A stretch of 35,859 bases of DNA from Nostoc sp. XA010 (GTDB taxonomy: Bacteria; Cyanobacteriota; Cyanobacteriia; Cyanobacteriales; Nostocaceae). The stretch covers positions 1 through 35,859 of the forward strand of contig NZ_JAIVFX010000043.1 in assembly GCF_020829625.1 (NCBI RefSeq). The letters run 5' to 3'. Positions 1 to 7,293 of the stretch are shown one piece after another. The first letter of the stretch is position 1; each line of letters opens with the position of its first letter. The position numbers and the translations under genes are program-made. The notes beneath the pieces are model-generated. The model was not told the origin of the DNA, ran no database searches, and saw nothing but the letters and a program-made list of their open reading frames with translations.

Positions 1-663
1 ATATTTAGATGGATTTACTACGATTCCTACAGTTATTTCCTGACAAACATTTTTGATTTTTGTCAGATTGCCCACTGATGAGTAATTGATGAACATATCT
101 TGAAGGAAGGAATCGTAGAGAATTTCTATTTGAGTTAAAGCTTTCTGTTGGGCATATAACGTTTCATTAGCTGTAGCTAACAAGTTAGCAATCTTGTTCT
201 GTTCCTCTAGCGGTGGTAGGACAAATTTTTCCTTAGCGAGTGTTTTCCAATTAATAGTAGGAGATAAAGAGCCAACTGAAATGGCTTTTGCACGTTCCAT
301 AAAAAGGTCACTTTGCATAAAGAACGGCAAAAACTCTGGAAGAATAACTTCTGGCTTGGCACGAAGAACTAAAGCATGAGCAGAACAAATTCCATCAAAA
401 TCTGCTACTGCAACTTTACGCTGATAAACACGACGACGACCAAAAATAATATCTCCTTTACGGAAACATAATTTAGTTGCTTCAACATCAGATGGAGAAC
501 CCCAACGTCGAATTTTTAAGGAATCAGAGTCAAGGTGTTCCAAACCAACATAATATTCAGTTTCAGATTTACTTGGATCATTAATGCGGTCATTAACATT
601 GGTTGCCATTTCATCAAACCGCCAAATCTGCCACCCTGGTTTTAACGTATCAGCTTGTATCAT
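1..663 (-). CDS. hsdS: Type I restriction specificity subunit HsdS, N-terminal 221 residues (continues across the circular join at 35732)
   Basis: The S subunit chooses the DNA target of the Type I R-M complex. The frame starts at ATG 663 and is open to base 1. Because bases 1-127 equal 35733-35859, it continues without a frame break at 35732 and stops at 35214, giving 393 residues, normal for a two-TRD HsdS. This half holds the first target-recognition domain (about residues 5-165) and the central spacer, a helical stretch around residues 175-215 that includes PPLEEQNKIANLLA. The start was chosen because the only upstream ATG (683) gives a seven-codon ORF. It lies 20 bp after higA and is followed by hsdR. 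Identity as HsdS is secure; the recognition sequence cannot be read from the sequence. Confidence 0.9.
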   Translation of the reverse strand, partial: MIQADTLKPGWQIWRFDEMATNVNDRINDPSKSETEYYVGLEHLDSDSLKIRRWGSPSDVEATKLCFRKGDIIFGRRRVYQRKVAVADFDGICSAHALVLRAKPEVILPEFLPFFMQSDLFMERAKAISVGSLSPTINWKTLAKEKFVLPPLEEQNKIANLLATANETLYAQQKALTQIEILYDSFLQDMFINYSSVGNLTKIKNVCQEITVGIVVNPSKY

Positions 664-683
664 CTTGTACTTAGTCTACCCAT

Positions 684-1778
684 TTAAAAACAAAAACTCT
701 CCTTGAAACTATTCATCCAAGAAAGAGGAATTAAATTATCATGTTGCAGCCGACCTACAACAATAGCGCGATGGATGCCGATACGCTCTGCAAAATCAAT
801 CACATCATTTTTAGATTTAAGTTGCGTTAATTCTCCTTCGTACTCAGGTGGTATTAAAAATTCCCGCGACCATTGATTTGCTTCATGTTCTGGCTCCGAT
901 TCCAAACTTTCCCCACTATCCCATTCATCGAGAAAAATATTTTCTTTATCATGTAGTAGGATGTGTGCTGCCTCATGGAAGAAATTAAACCAGAAGCGGT
1001 CATTGGTTTTACCGTAAAGCGAAAGTTGAATCAGTGCCTTATGGGGATTTAACCACCTTGCTACACCACTAACGTGCGATCGCTTAATTGATGGTACTAA
1101 AACAAGCACAACCCCAGCTTCTTGGCACAACTGTTGTATCTGTGGTTCAAATTCCTCTTGTGGTAACACCGTCAAAGAACGAATTTCCTGCACTGCTTTT
1201 TCAAACTTTGGTTTACTGTACTTGGAGCAGTCTCGTTTTTCTGCTTCTATTTCACCCAAACGCAACCAAGCAGAAATAGCACCAATATCACTTTGTTCTT
1301 GGCGAGTACGACGAAAGGCAACTTCCATACCTACATAGTAATTCTGCCAATCTTCCGGCGAGGCAACACCGAAAAATTGCAATAACTTTTTTACCAAAGC
1401 TGGTTTATTCTTGGCAGTTAAATGGCACTTGGGAATTACACCTTGGTTCATCAATTCTTTGACTGGTAACTCATCTAACCAAGATGTCCACCCCTTTAAG
1501 CGGTTTTCCTCTTCTATTCGTGCTAAACCAGCGCGATATTGGGCCTCACGACTGAGCCAAAATGCTGTTGTACTTCCTAAAACCCGTTCTAGCTTCAGGG
1601 CTGTTTCTTCATTAATAGGTGCTTTGCCATTAATCAACTGGCTAATATGTTTCGTGGTGTAGCCTAATCGCTCTGCTAACTGTACTTGCGTCCAATCACG
1701 CTCTTCTAATAAATCAGCGATGGTATCACCGGGAGGAGATACCCAATCTGGAGTGAATGTTCGGGTTGTCTCAGTCAT
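684..1778 (-). CDS. higA: HigA-type antitoxin fused to an ImmA/IrrE-family zinc metallopeptidase
   Basis: 364 residues from ATG 1778, which overlaps the higB stop by 8 nt, so the pair is translationally coupled. A longer reading from 1892 would run back inside higB and is rejected. Residues about 15-70 are an XRE-type helix-turn-helix with the HigA pattern WTQVQLAERLGYTTKHISQL. Residues 268-272 are HEAAH, the HExxH zinc site of ImmA/IrrE peptidases, followed by acidic residues that may give the third ligand. In this family the HTH part neutralises the toxin and represses the operon; the peptidase part is thought to cleave regulators or act on the antitoxin itself. The likely operators are the three palindromes at 2122-2259. 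The gene sits inside a Type I R-M operon. Confidence 0.85.
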   Translation of the reverse strand: MTETTRTFTPDWVSPPGDTIADLLEERDWTQVQLAERLGYTTKHISQLINGKAPINEETALKLERVLGSTTAFWLSREAQYRAGLARIEEENRLKGWTSWLDELPVKELMNQGVIPKCHLTAKNKPALVKKLLQFFGVASPEDWQNYYVGMEVAFRRTRQEQSDIGAISAWLRLGEIEAEKRDCSKYSKPKFEKAVQEIRSLTVLPQEEFEPQIQQLCQEAGVVLVLVPSIKRSHVSGVARWLNPHKALIQLSLYGKTNDRFWFNFFHEAAHILLHDKENIFLDEWDSGESLESEPEHEANQWSREFLIPPEYEGELTQLKSKNDVIDFAERIGIHRAIVVGRLQHDNLIPLSWMNSFKESFCF

Positions 1779-2100
1779 GGTAATTCCCAATGAAAACAAT
1801 ACAAACAGCAGTAACTTTTGACCAATCAATACTTCCATCCTCGCTAAGGGGAATGGGGTCGTTATCAGGCTTAAATACAAGTCGTTTACCACCTTCTAGG
1901 TCTACTGCAAATTCACCTGCTCTATCTCCTTTTAAGGGATGAGGACGACCTGTAACTAATTCTATGACACAACTAGCAGCACCAAGGTCGGCCAATCGGG
2001 TTGTCAATTTTTTGGCACACTTTGCACCCAATTTTCTTTGCGCTACGTTTTGTTGCTCGCATAGGTTTTGCAGTTTGCTATCTGCGAAAGTGATTTCCAT
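1771..2100 (-). CDS. higB: HigB/RelE-family toxin
   Basis: 109 residues, the usual size of HigB/RelE toxins, which are ribosome-associated mRNA endonucleases. The family pattern is visible: a helical N-terminus, then GRPHPLKGDRAGEFAVDL, the basic stretch GGKRLVFKP, and a C-terminal beta strand near VTAVCIVFIGNYHD. The gene precedes higA with an 8-nt overlap, the toxin-first order typical of higBA. It begins just downstream of three palindromic operators and follows hsdM2 on the same strand. The family assignment is strong; activity is inferred. Confidence 0.82.
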   Translation of the reverse strand: MEITFADSKLQNLCEQQNVAQRKLGAKCAKKLTTRLADLGAASCVIELVTGRPHPLKGDRAGEFAVDLEGGKRLVFKPDNDPIPLSEDGSIDWSKVTAVCIVFIGNYHD

Positions 2101-2121
2101 GCGTTACGTACACTAGTACAA

Positions 2122-2259
2122 GTTTACCATTTTGGTAAACAAATTTGTTATGTTCAGAGAACATATCATATCAATTAATGCTTTACCGTTTTGGTAAATA
2201 AATTTTTTCTAGTCTAGTTAAATTAGTTATGTTAGCCAATACTTTACCAAAATGGTAAA
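2122..2259. promoter_or_regulatory. Three TTTACC-N5-GGTAAA operators upstream of higBA
   Basis: Palindromes at 2122-2140 (GTTTACCATTTTGGTAAAC), 2182-2198 and 2243-2259 share the arms TTTACC/GGTAAA around a 5-bp AT-rich spacer, and each is followed by (C/T)AAATT or a close variant. They are about 60 bp apart, filling the gap between the hsdM2 stop and the higB start. Short palindromes at a toxin-antitoxin promoter are the usual binding sites for the HTH antitoxin, so self-repression by HigA is the likely role. This region separates higBA-hsdS-hsdR control from the upstream hsdM pair. Confidence 0.75.
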
Positions 2260-2268
2260 CAAATTACT

Positions 2269-3762
2269 TTACAATGAATCCAGCATATCAACTAAGGCAT
2301 CCATCTCTAGCCAAAAGGCTCTACTGCCCTGTTCCCAGTCTGCCCAAACTTCAGCCAGCGTCTTTACTTCCTCGGTTTGATTATTGGCTGTTGTTCGCCG
2401 CACATAAAGCGGGATGGACAAGCTGTAATCCTGGGTAGCGATTTCCTCTAAGGTAGCAATTGTAGCAAAACCAGGGTCATAATTGTAACTTTGATATGTG
2501 CTGAGAATACGTGACTGATGCTCTGGTTTTAGGAAACTTTGCCCCTGCATACGGGCTACTTCATGCACTGCATCAATAAATAAAATCCGTCCTTGCCGCT
2601 CTGGAGGCTTACGGGTACGGCAAATAATAATACAAGCTTCCATTGGAGAGTTGTAAAACAGGTTTGGCCCTAAGCCAAGGACACATTCCACCAAATCAGC
2701 CTCAACCAGCTTTTGCCTCATCTGGGCTTCTTCTTTGCGGAACAGCACCCCATGCGGGAAGAGAATTGCACAGCGTCCCGTTGTAAGGTCAAGACTTTTT
2801 AAAATGTGCTGAAAAAACGTATAGTCAGCCCTTCCTTGAGGTGGTGTCCCTAAAAAGTTACGCTGCCAAGGGTCACTTTGAAACGCTTCCCGGTTCCACT
2901 GTTTAATGGAGTAGGGCGGATTGGCGAGAACTACATCAAAAGTTCGCAGTTGGTCATCTTCAGTAAAAGCAGGATGTTCCAAGGTATCACCGCGCATAAT
3001 TTGGTAATCATCTACACCGTGTAGTACCAAGTTCATGCGGGCAATGGAAGCGGTCATGTGGTTTCGTTCCTGCCCGTAAAGTTTGAGGGTACGGTGTTCT
3101 CCACCTGTGCGCTTCACCTCAGTTAATGCCGAAATCAACATTCCCCCTGTACCGCAGGTAGGATCATAAATGCGATCGCCTGATTTAGGTGCAAGCATTT
3201 GCACCATTAAATGTACAACTGTACGGTTGGTGTAAAATTCCTGGGCTGTATGTCCACTGTCATCAGCAAATTGTTTAATCAGATATTCATAAGCATTACC
3301 TAGTTCATCTTCAGGAACATTTGCTAGTGACAATACTACAGTGGATAAATGTTCAACCAGTTCTTTAATATCAAAATCGGAGAGACGTTCTTTATTTGTC
3401 CAAGGGGCATCACCGAAAATCCCATCTAAGCGACCAGGGTTAGCGGTTTCAATGGCCCGCATGGCAGTTTGTAAAGCTTTACCAACATCCTTGGCAACAA
3501 TGCGAATATCTTTCCAGTGAGCATCATCAGGGATAATAAAGCGATCGTTGGCAGTTTCACGGGCATAATTAGCATCACCTGTATCAGCTAGTGCTTTGGT
3601 AAATTCCTCATCCCAAACATCAGATAGCCGCTTGTAAAACAGCAAGGGAAAGACGTATTGTTTGTAATCACCAGCATCAACTAACCCGCGCAAGATGGTA
3701 GCTGCTCCCCAAAGATAACTCTCTAGGGCTTGTTGGGTAATATGTTCGCTCACTCCAGCCAC
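2269..3762 (-). CDS. hsdM: Type I DNA N6-adenine methyltransferase subunit HsdM, second copy
   Basis: 497 residues, full length for HsdM. N-terminal helical domain (about 1-150), then the methyltransferase core. The SAM-binding motif I is DPTCGTGGML beginning at D200, and the catalytic motif IV is NPPY at residues 281-284, so the active site looks intact. The motif X region reads EFYTNR where its neighbour and most HsdM proteins have EFYTPR. The gene overlaps the upstream hsdM1 by 13 nt, so the two are co-translated. A single hsdS and hsdR follow after the higBA insertion. The pair may give an M1-M2-S heterotrimer or two alternative complexes; the sequence cannot tell. Confidence 0.92.
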   Translation of the reverse strand: MAGVSEHITQQALESYLWGAATILRGLVDAGDYKQYVFPLLFYKRLSDVWDEEFTKALADTGDANYARETANDRFIIPDDAHWKDIRIVAKDVGKALQTAMRAIETANPGRLDGIFGDAPWTNKERLSDFDIKELVEHLSTVVLSLANVPEDELGNAYEYLIKQFADDSGHTAQEFYTNRTVVHLMVQMLAPKSGDRIYDPTCGTGGMLISALTEVKRTGGEHRTLKLYGQERNHMTASIARMNLVLHGVDDYQIMRGDTLEHPAFTEDDQLRTFDVVLANPPYSIKQWNREAFQSDPWQRNFLGTPPQGRADYTFFQHILKSLDLTTGRCAILFPHGVLFRKEEAQMRQKLVEADLVECVLGLGPNLFYNSPMEACIIICRTRKPPERQGRILFIDAVHEVARMQGQSFLKPEHQSRILSTYQSYNYDPGFATIATLEEIATQDYSLSIPLYVRRTTANNQTEEVKTLAEVWADWEQGSRAFWLEMDALVDMLDSL

Positions 3763-5258
3763 TTCCCTTCCAGCATTACCTGGTGTAGACGTTCCTCAGC
3801 TTCCCGGCATTGTACCAAAGCATCTTTAAAGGACGCGATCGCTTCTTCTAAGGGTGGAATATCTGCGCCTATTGGTGGCAGAACATAACGCGAGATGTTC
3901 AGTGTCCATCCTTCTTTTTCTATTTCCTCCAGGGAAACCAGGCGCGCCCGGTCTTCTACATCTGTAGATTCTTGATACCAACGCAGAATTTCGGCGACGT
4001 GTTCTGGTTCTAAAAAGTTTTGGGCACGTCCTTTGCGGAACAGTGTTGAGGCATCAACAATTAACACCTTGCCTGCTCGTTCTTGAGTTTTTCGTTGACG
4101 CAGTACCAGTATACAAGCAGCCAAACCAGTGCCGTAAAACAAGTTTGGCGCTAGTCCAATCACCGCTTCAATCATGTCCATTTCCAGCAAGGTGCGTCTA
4201 ATCTGTCCTTCCACCCCACCACGAAATAATGTACCTTGAGGTAACACAACTGCCATCCGCCCATGTGGATTGGCCATTGACTTGATCATGTGTTGTACCC
4301 AGGCAAAATCACCACTACTATCTGTAGGCAGACCAGCAAAAGCGCGTCCCCAAGGGTCAGTTTCCCAAACTTCCCGTCCCCATTTTTCTAGGGAGAAGGG
4401 AGGATTAGCAATTACCACATCAAACTGAGCTAAACTGCCTGTGTCGGGGTTAGTAAAAACAGGGTTACGTAGAGTATCACCGCGTTCGATGACAAAATCT
4501 TCGACTTCGTGTAGGAATAAATTCATGCGGGCAGTTGACGCAGTGGTTAAATTCTTCTCTTGCCCGTGTAACTTGCCAAAAAATGTTCGTGCATCTCCCC
4601 CTTTATCACGTACATGGGCAACAGCAGCCAGTAACATTCCTCCTGTACCACAAGCTGGATCATAAACTGTTTCCCCTTCTTGGGGGTCTAGCATATCTAC
4701 CATCAGCTGTACCACACTACGCGGTGTGTAAAATTCCCCAGCTTTATTCTTGGTAGTATCAGCAAATTTTTTAATCAGGTATTCGTAAGCATCGCCCATG
4801 ACATCGTTGTGGACGCGCTTGTTACTGAGGTTAAGCGCAGAGAAATGTTCAATTAGGTCTTTTAACAGTTCATCAGACAGCTTTTCTTTGTTTGTCCACT
4901 GGGCATCCCCGAATACACCGTATAAATGTTTCTGGTTGGCAACTTCAATGTTACGCAGGGCATCTTGTAAGACAATACCCACATTACTTGATGCATCACG
5001 TACATCTTGCCAGTGACTATCTTTTGGAATTTGGAAGCGGTGTTCGTCGGGAAAATCTTCTCCGTATTCTTCAATCATTTTTTGACGTTCTTCGTCCCAA
5101 ACATCACAAATGCGTTTGAAGAACAGCAGTGGCAGAATGTAACTCTTCCAGTCGGTGCGATCCACAGGACTTCCACGCAAGATATTTGCTGCTTCCCATA
5201 AATGGGATGACAACTCAGTTAAGGTGATAGAAGAGTCAAAAAGCGTTCCCTGAATCAT
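3750..5258 (-). CDS. hsdM: Type I DNA N6-adenine methyltransferase subunit HsdM, first copy
   Basis: 502 residues. Domain order is as in other HsdM proteins: helical N-terminus (LWEAANILRG), a canonical GEFYTPR motif X, motif I DPACGTGGML from D200, motif IV NPPF at 285-288, and a C-terminal helical tail that contacts HsdS. All catalytic residues are present. It transfers a methyl group from SAM to N6 of adenine in the target chosen by HsdS and is also structural in the restriction complex. It is the first gene of the minus-strand R-M operon, and its 3' end overlaps the paralogous hsdM2 by 13 nt. The ATG at 5258 is the natural start (IQGTLFDSS follows), though no strong ribosome-binding site precedes it. 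Confidence 0.93.
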   Translation of the reverse strand: MIQGTLFDSSITLTELSSHLWEAANILRGSPVDRTDWKSYILPLLFFKRICDVWDEERQKMIEEYGEDFPDEHRFQIPKDSHWQDVRDASSNVGIVLQDALRNIEVANQKHLYGVFGDAQWTNKEKLSDELLKDLIEHFSALNLSNKRVHNDVMGDAYEYLIKKFADTTKNKAGEFYTPRSVVQLMVDMLDPQEGETVYDPACGTGGMLLAAVAHVRDKGGDARTFFGKLHGQEKNLTTASTARMNLFLHEVEDFVIERGDTLRNPVFTNPDTGSLAQFDVVIANPPFSLEKWGREVWETDPWGRAFAGLPTDSSGDFAWVQHMIKSMANPHGRMAVVLPQGTLFRGGVEGQIRRTLLEMDMIEAVIGLAPNLFYGTGLAACILVLRQRKTQERAGKVLIVDASTLFRKGRAQNFLEPEHVAEILRWYQESTDVEDRARLVSLEEIEKEGWTLNISRYVLPPIGADIPPLEEAIASFKDALVQCREAEERLHQVMLEGKWLE

Positions 5259-5646
5259 GTTATGCAGATAGCGTAGAGTCGTCGATAGCAGCGAAACTCA
5301 ATATTACAATAAGTGTTTGCTGTATTGTGCTTGTCTGAGAAAAGCAAAATTATTTAATTCTCTTGTAGCTAGATTGTAGCGATCGCAATCAGCAAGAGGA
5401 GCAAATTGCTAAGTATCAGCACGACTTAGCCCGAAATGACCGATATGAAATTGAAGAAGAGAAAGCGGATGAGATTGACTTCCTGCCTTAAACATACACG
5501 TAAAGGCCAAGGAGTCAAACTAGAAACCTCGAAGGTTTCACCCTATTAGCGATGTTGATTTCTGGTCAAAAATTATTTAATTATAAATTTGAATAATGAT
5601 ATTGAGTTGAAATATAACTAGGACTTACGCATCGTGCATAAGTACT

Positions 5647-6165
5647 TGTAACGACCTGCAATACTAATCGCTCAAACCTGCAATCAAGACATTTACAAAC
5701 CAGGATTATTTGCAACTATAATTGTGCTTCAGCCAGGATTAATTGCAACTGAGCCAGCATTATCTGCAACCAACCTGCAATCATCGGTTTGAGCCAGGAT
5801 TATCTGCAACTATAAAAGTAAAAAAAACGAACGGTTTCTTAACTGTTTTACTGGTAAGGCTTTCGGAACGTTAAACCGTTGGTTTTCAAGTAAAAAAACT
5901 CGGTAAAGATTTCATTGTTAATTTATCAAATTCTGAAATGATTTTTTTGACCAACTCCTGCCAGAATTGAAAACTTAGTCATAGTAAAGTGTTGAGGCTT
6001 ATTTACAATTAATCCTGGTCGAAACGGATGATTGCAGGTTGGTTGCAAATAATCCTGGCTCAGTTGCAGTTAATCCTGGCTCAACTGAAATTATAGTTGC
6101 AAATAATCCTGGTTTGAAAAAGTCTTGATTGCAGGTTTGGGCATTTATAATTGCAGGTCGCTACA
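5647..6165. mobile_element. 519-bp non-autonomous element with long composite inverted arms
   Basis: Left arm 5647 to about 5820 and right arm about 6000-6165 are near-mirror images (outer ends TGTAACGACCTGCAAT and ATTGCAGGTCGCTACA). Each arm carries four copies of CCAGGATTA, usually followed by a TTGCAAC-like word, and three copies of CCTGCAAT, in the same order and opposite orientation. The roughly 180-bp centre is AT-rich with no ORF. If the ends are taken one base further in, the element is flanked by a 4-bp direct repeat, ACTT. Arms made of repeated transposase-binding words are typical of Tn7-like and some IS ends. The main alternative is an iteron-type replication origin, but the mirrored arrangement and TGT...ACA ends favour a mini-transposon. 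Confidence 0.65.
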
Positions 6166-6697
6166 CTTAATGCATTAGAGCGAGAATCATCTTTTCGTCG
6201 CAGTATTCGCCAAAAATCACGACGAGCAGCTATGAACGATCGCTATATGCTTTCTGTGTTGGCTGCGGCTCTCTCAAACTCAGTACCTCTGCCATAACCC
6301 CCCTGTCAATAGGGTTTGAGATGCGCTAACCCTGGTATAGCCGTAGCCATTTTCGTTATGACATTAAAATGTGGTAGACGCAATGGCAACTCTGTCACTT
6401 AAAGGATAATGTGACCGTTTTTAAACCCTAGTTTGTCTCCTTTTAAGCAATGTTTTTTAGTTTTAAGACGGAGCAATAATACTTTGAAACAAACACTTCC
6501 AGATACTCCAAGCTCCGTTTTAGGCAAAGTTATTTTACTGTCTCTGCCCTAGAAAAATTATTTGTGCAACTTATCTTTTTGCGATCGCGTTTAAATCTCG
6601 TACCAATCTCTGTAATTGTTGTTGTATAAGGTTTATAGCCATAGGCTGCACCTAGTGACACGAACCTTCTATTTTCGCCAACACACAAGTTGTTCTT

Positions 6698-6863
6698 CTG
6701 ACTTTTCCCGTTATCTCATTAATTGAGCGATCGCTAACTAAACCTTTAGCCCAAAGCCGCATTATCTCGTTCTTTATTGTCATTAATATTAAGCTATTGA
6801 GAATAAATTATAGCCTGAAACCCTTGCTATCTCGTTGTTTCACGACTTAACGGGAAAAGTCAG
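6698..6863. mobile_element. 166-bp MITE with 16-bp terminal inverted repeats and 9-bp target duplication
   Basis: The ends are CTGACTTTTCCCGTTA (6698-6713) and its exact reverse complement (6848-6863). The flanks are a perfect 9-bp direct repeat GTTGTTCTT at 6689-6697 and 6864-6872. The interior has no full transposase; on the minus strand a 43-codon reading beginning MTIKNEIMRLWAKG runs out through the left end, possibly the start of the parent transposase or chance. A 9-bp duplication is seen with IS4-type and IS1-type elements, so the mobilising enzyme may be of such a family; this is inference. The intact duplication suggests a fairly recent insertion. Confidence 0.8.
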
Positions 6864-7108
6864 GTTGTTCTTGGGGTCGCTCTACATTTTTATTAAAAAA
6901 TTTTTAAGTAGTTCTACTAGTTGACAAATTTCTTTTTATTTAAATTTTGCCATACAAAAGCACTAGATATCAGTAATAAATAAGTTTTTCTTATAAAAAT
7001 AAAGGTTTTAAAAGATATTATCGTACAAAATTTTGGCGATGCCCAAAAATTAAAAAATTCAATAAATCCCTATAAAGACGACAGTATAAGGATTTCAAAC
7101 TTACACAG

Positions 7109-7132
7109 TTTCGTACTCTTTTTAGTACGAAA
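7109..7132. repeat. Inverted repeat TTTCGTACT-N6-AGTACGAAA upstream of the recombinase operon
   Basis: A perfect 9-bp inverted repeat with a 6-bp spacer, 160 bp upstream of the first recombinase. The core CGTAC recurs at 7021-7025 and at 7248-7252, the latter inside TTTTTCGTACTAA, 40 bp before the start codon. Such sites could bind the small winged-helix-like protein of the operon or be recombinase binding sites. A short hairpin in AT-rich DNA by chance cannot be excluded. Confidence 0.4.
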
Positions 7133-7293
7133 TTCTCTTCATAAATAAATCATTAAAATGCTTGTTATATAAGAGTTTTAGCAAATTATTTATTTAAATT
7201 TAACTGTCAACTGAGCCTTTAAACCGTAAGAATCTTCTTCCATTTTTCGTACTAATATGATATATAAATTATAGTAATAAAACTAGGTATAAA

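Larger units (their letters stand above)
5259..7293. other. Two-kilobase gene-free region with transposon debris
   Basis: No convincing intact gene. It contains a 519-bp inverted-arm element (5647-6165), a 166-bp MITE with 9-bp target duplication (6698-6863), and short open stretches that look like decayed gene ends: 5369-5491 on the plus strand (40 codons, no start, ending EKADEIDFLP) and about 6175-6297 on the plus strand (ending ALSNSVPLP). From 6880 to 7293 the DNA is very AT-rich and includes CGTAC-containing repeats just upstream of the recombinase operon. An imperfect inverted repeat, ACTTACGCA/TGCATAAGT, lies at 5623-5643 beside the larger element. The region looks like an insertion hot spot. 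Confidence 0.6.

Noticed and set aside
1779..1892. N-terminal extension of the HigA-peptidase
   Set aside because: The extra 38 codons lie inside higB in another frame; the ATG at 1778 gives the usual coupled overlap.
5369..5491. Partial gene ending EKADEIDFLP
   Set aside because: Open for 40 codons with no start and no family recognised; mentioned only as possible debris.
5647..6165. CRISPR array
   Set aside because: Repeats are 8-9-bp words in two mirrored arms without uniform spacers; no cas genes are present.
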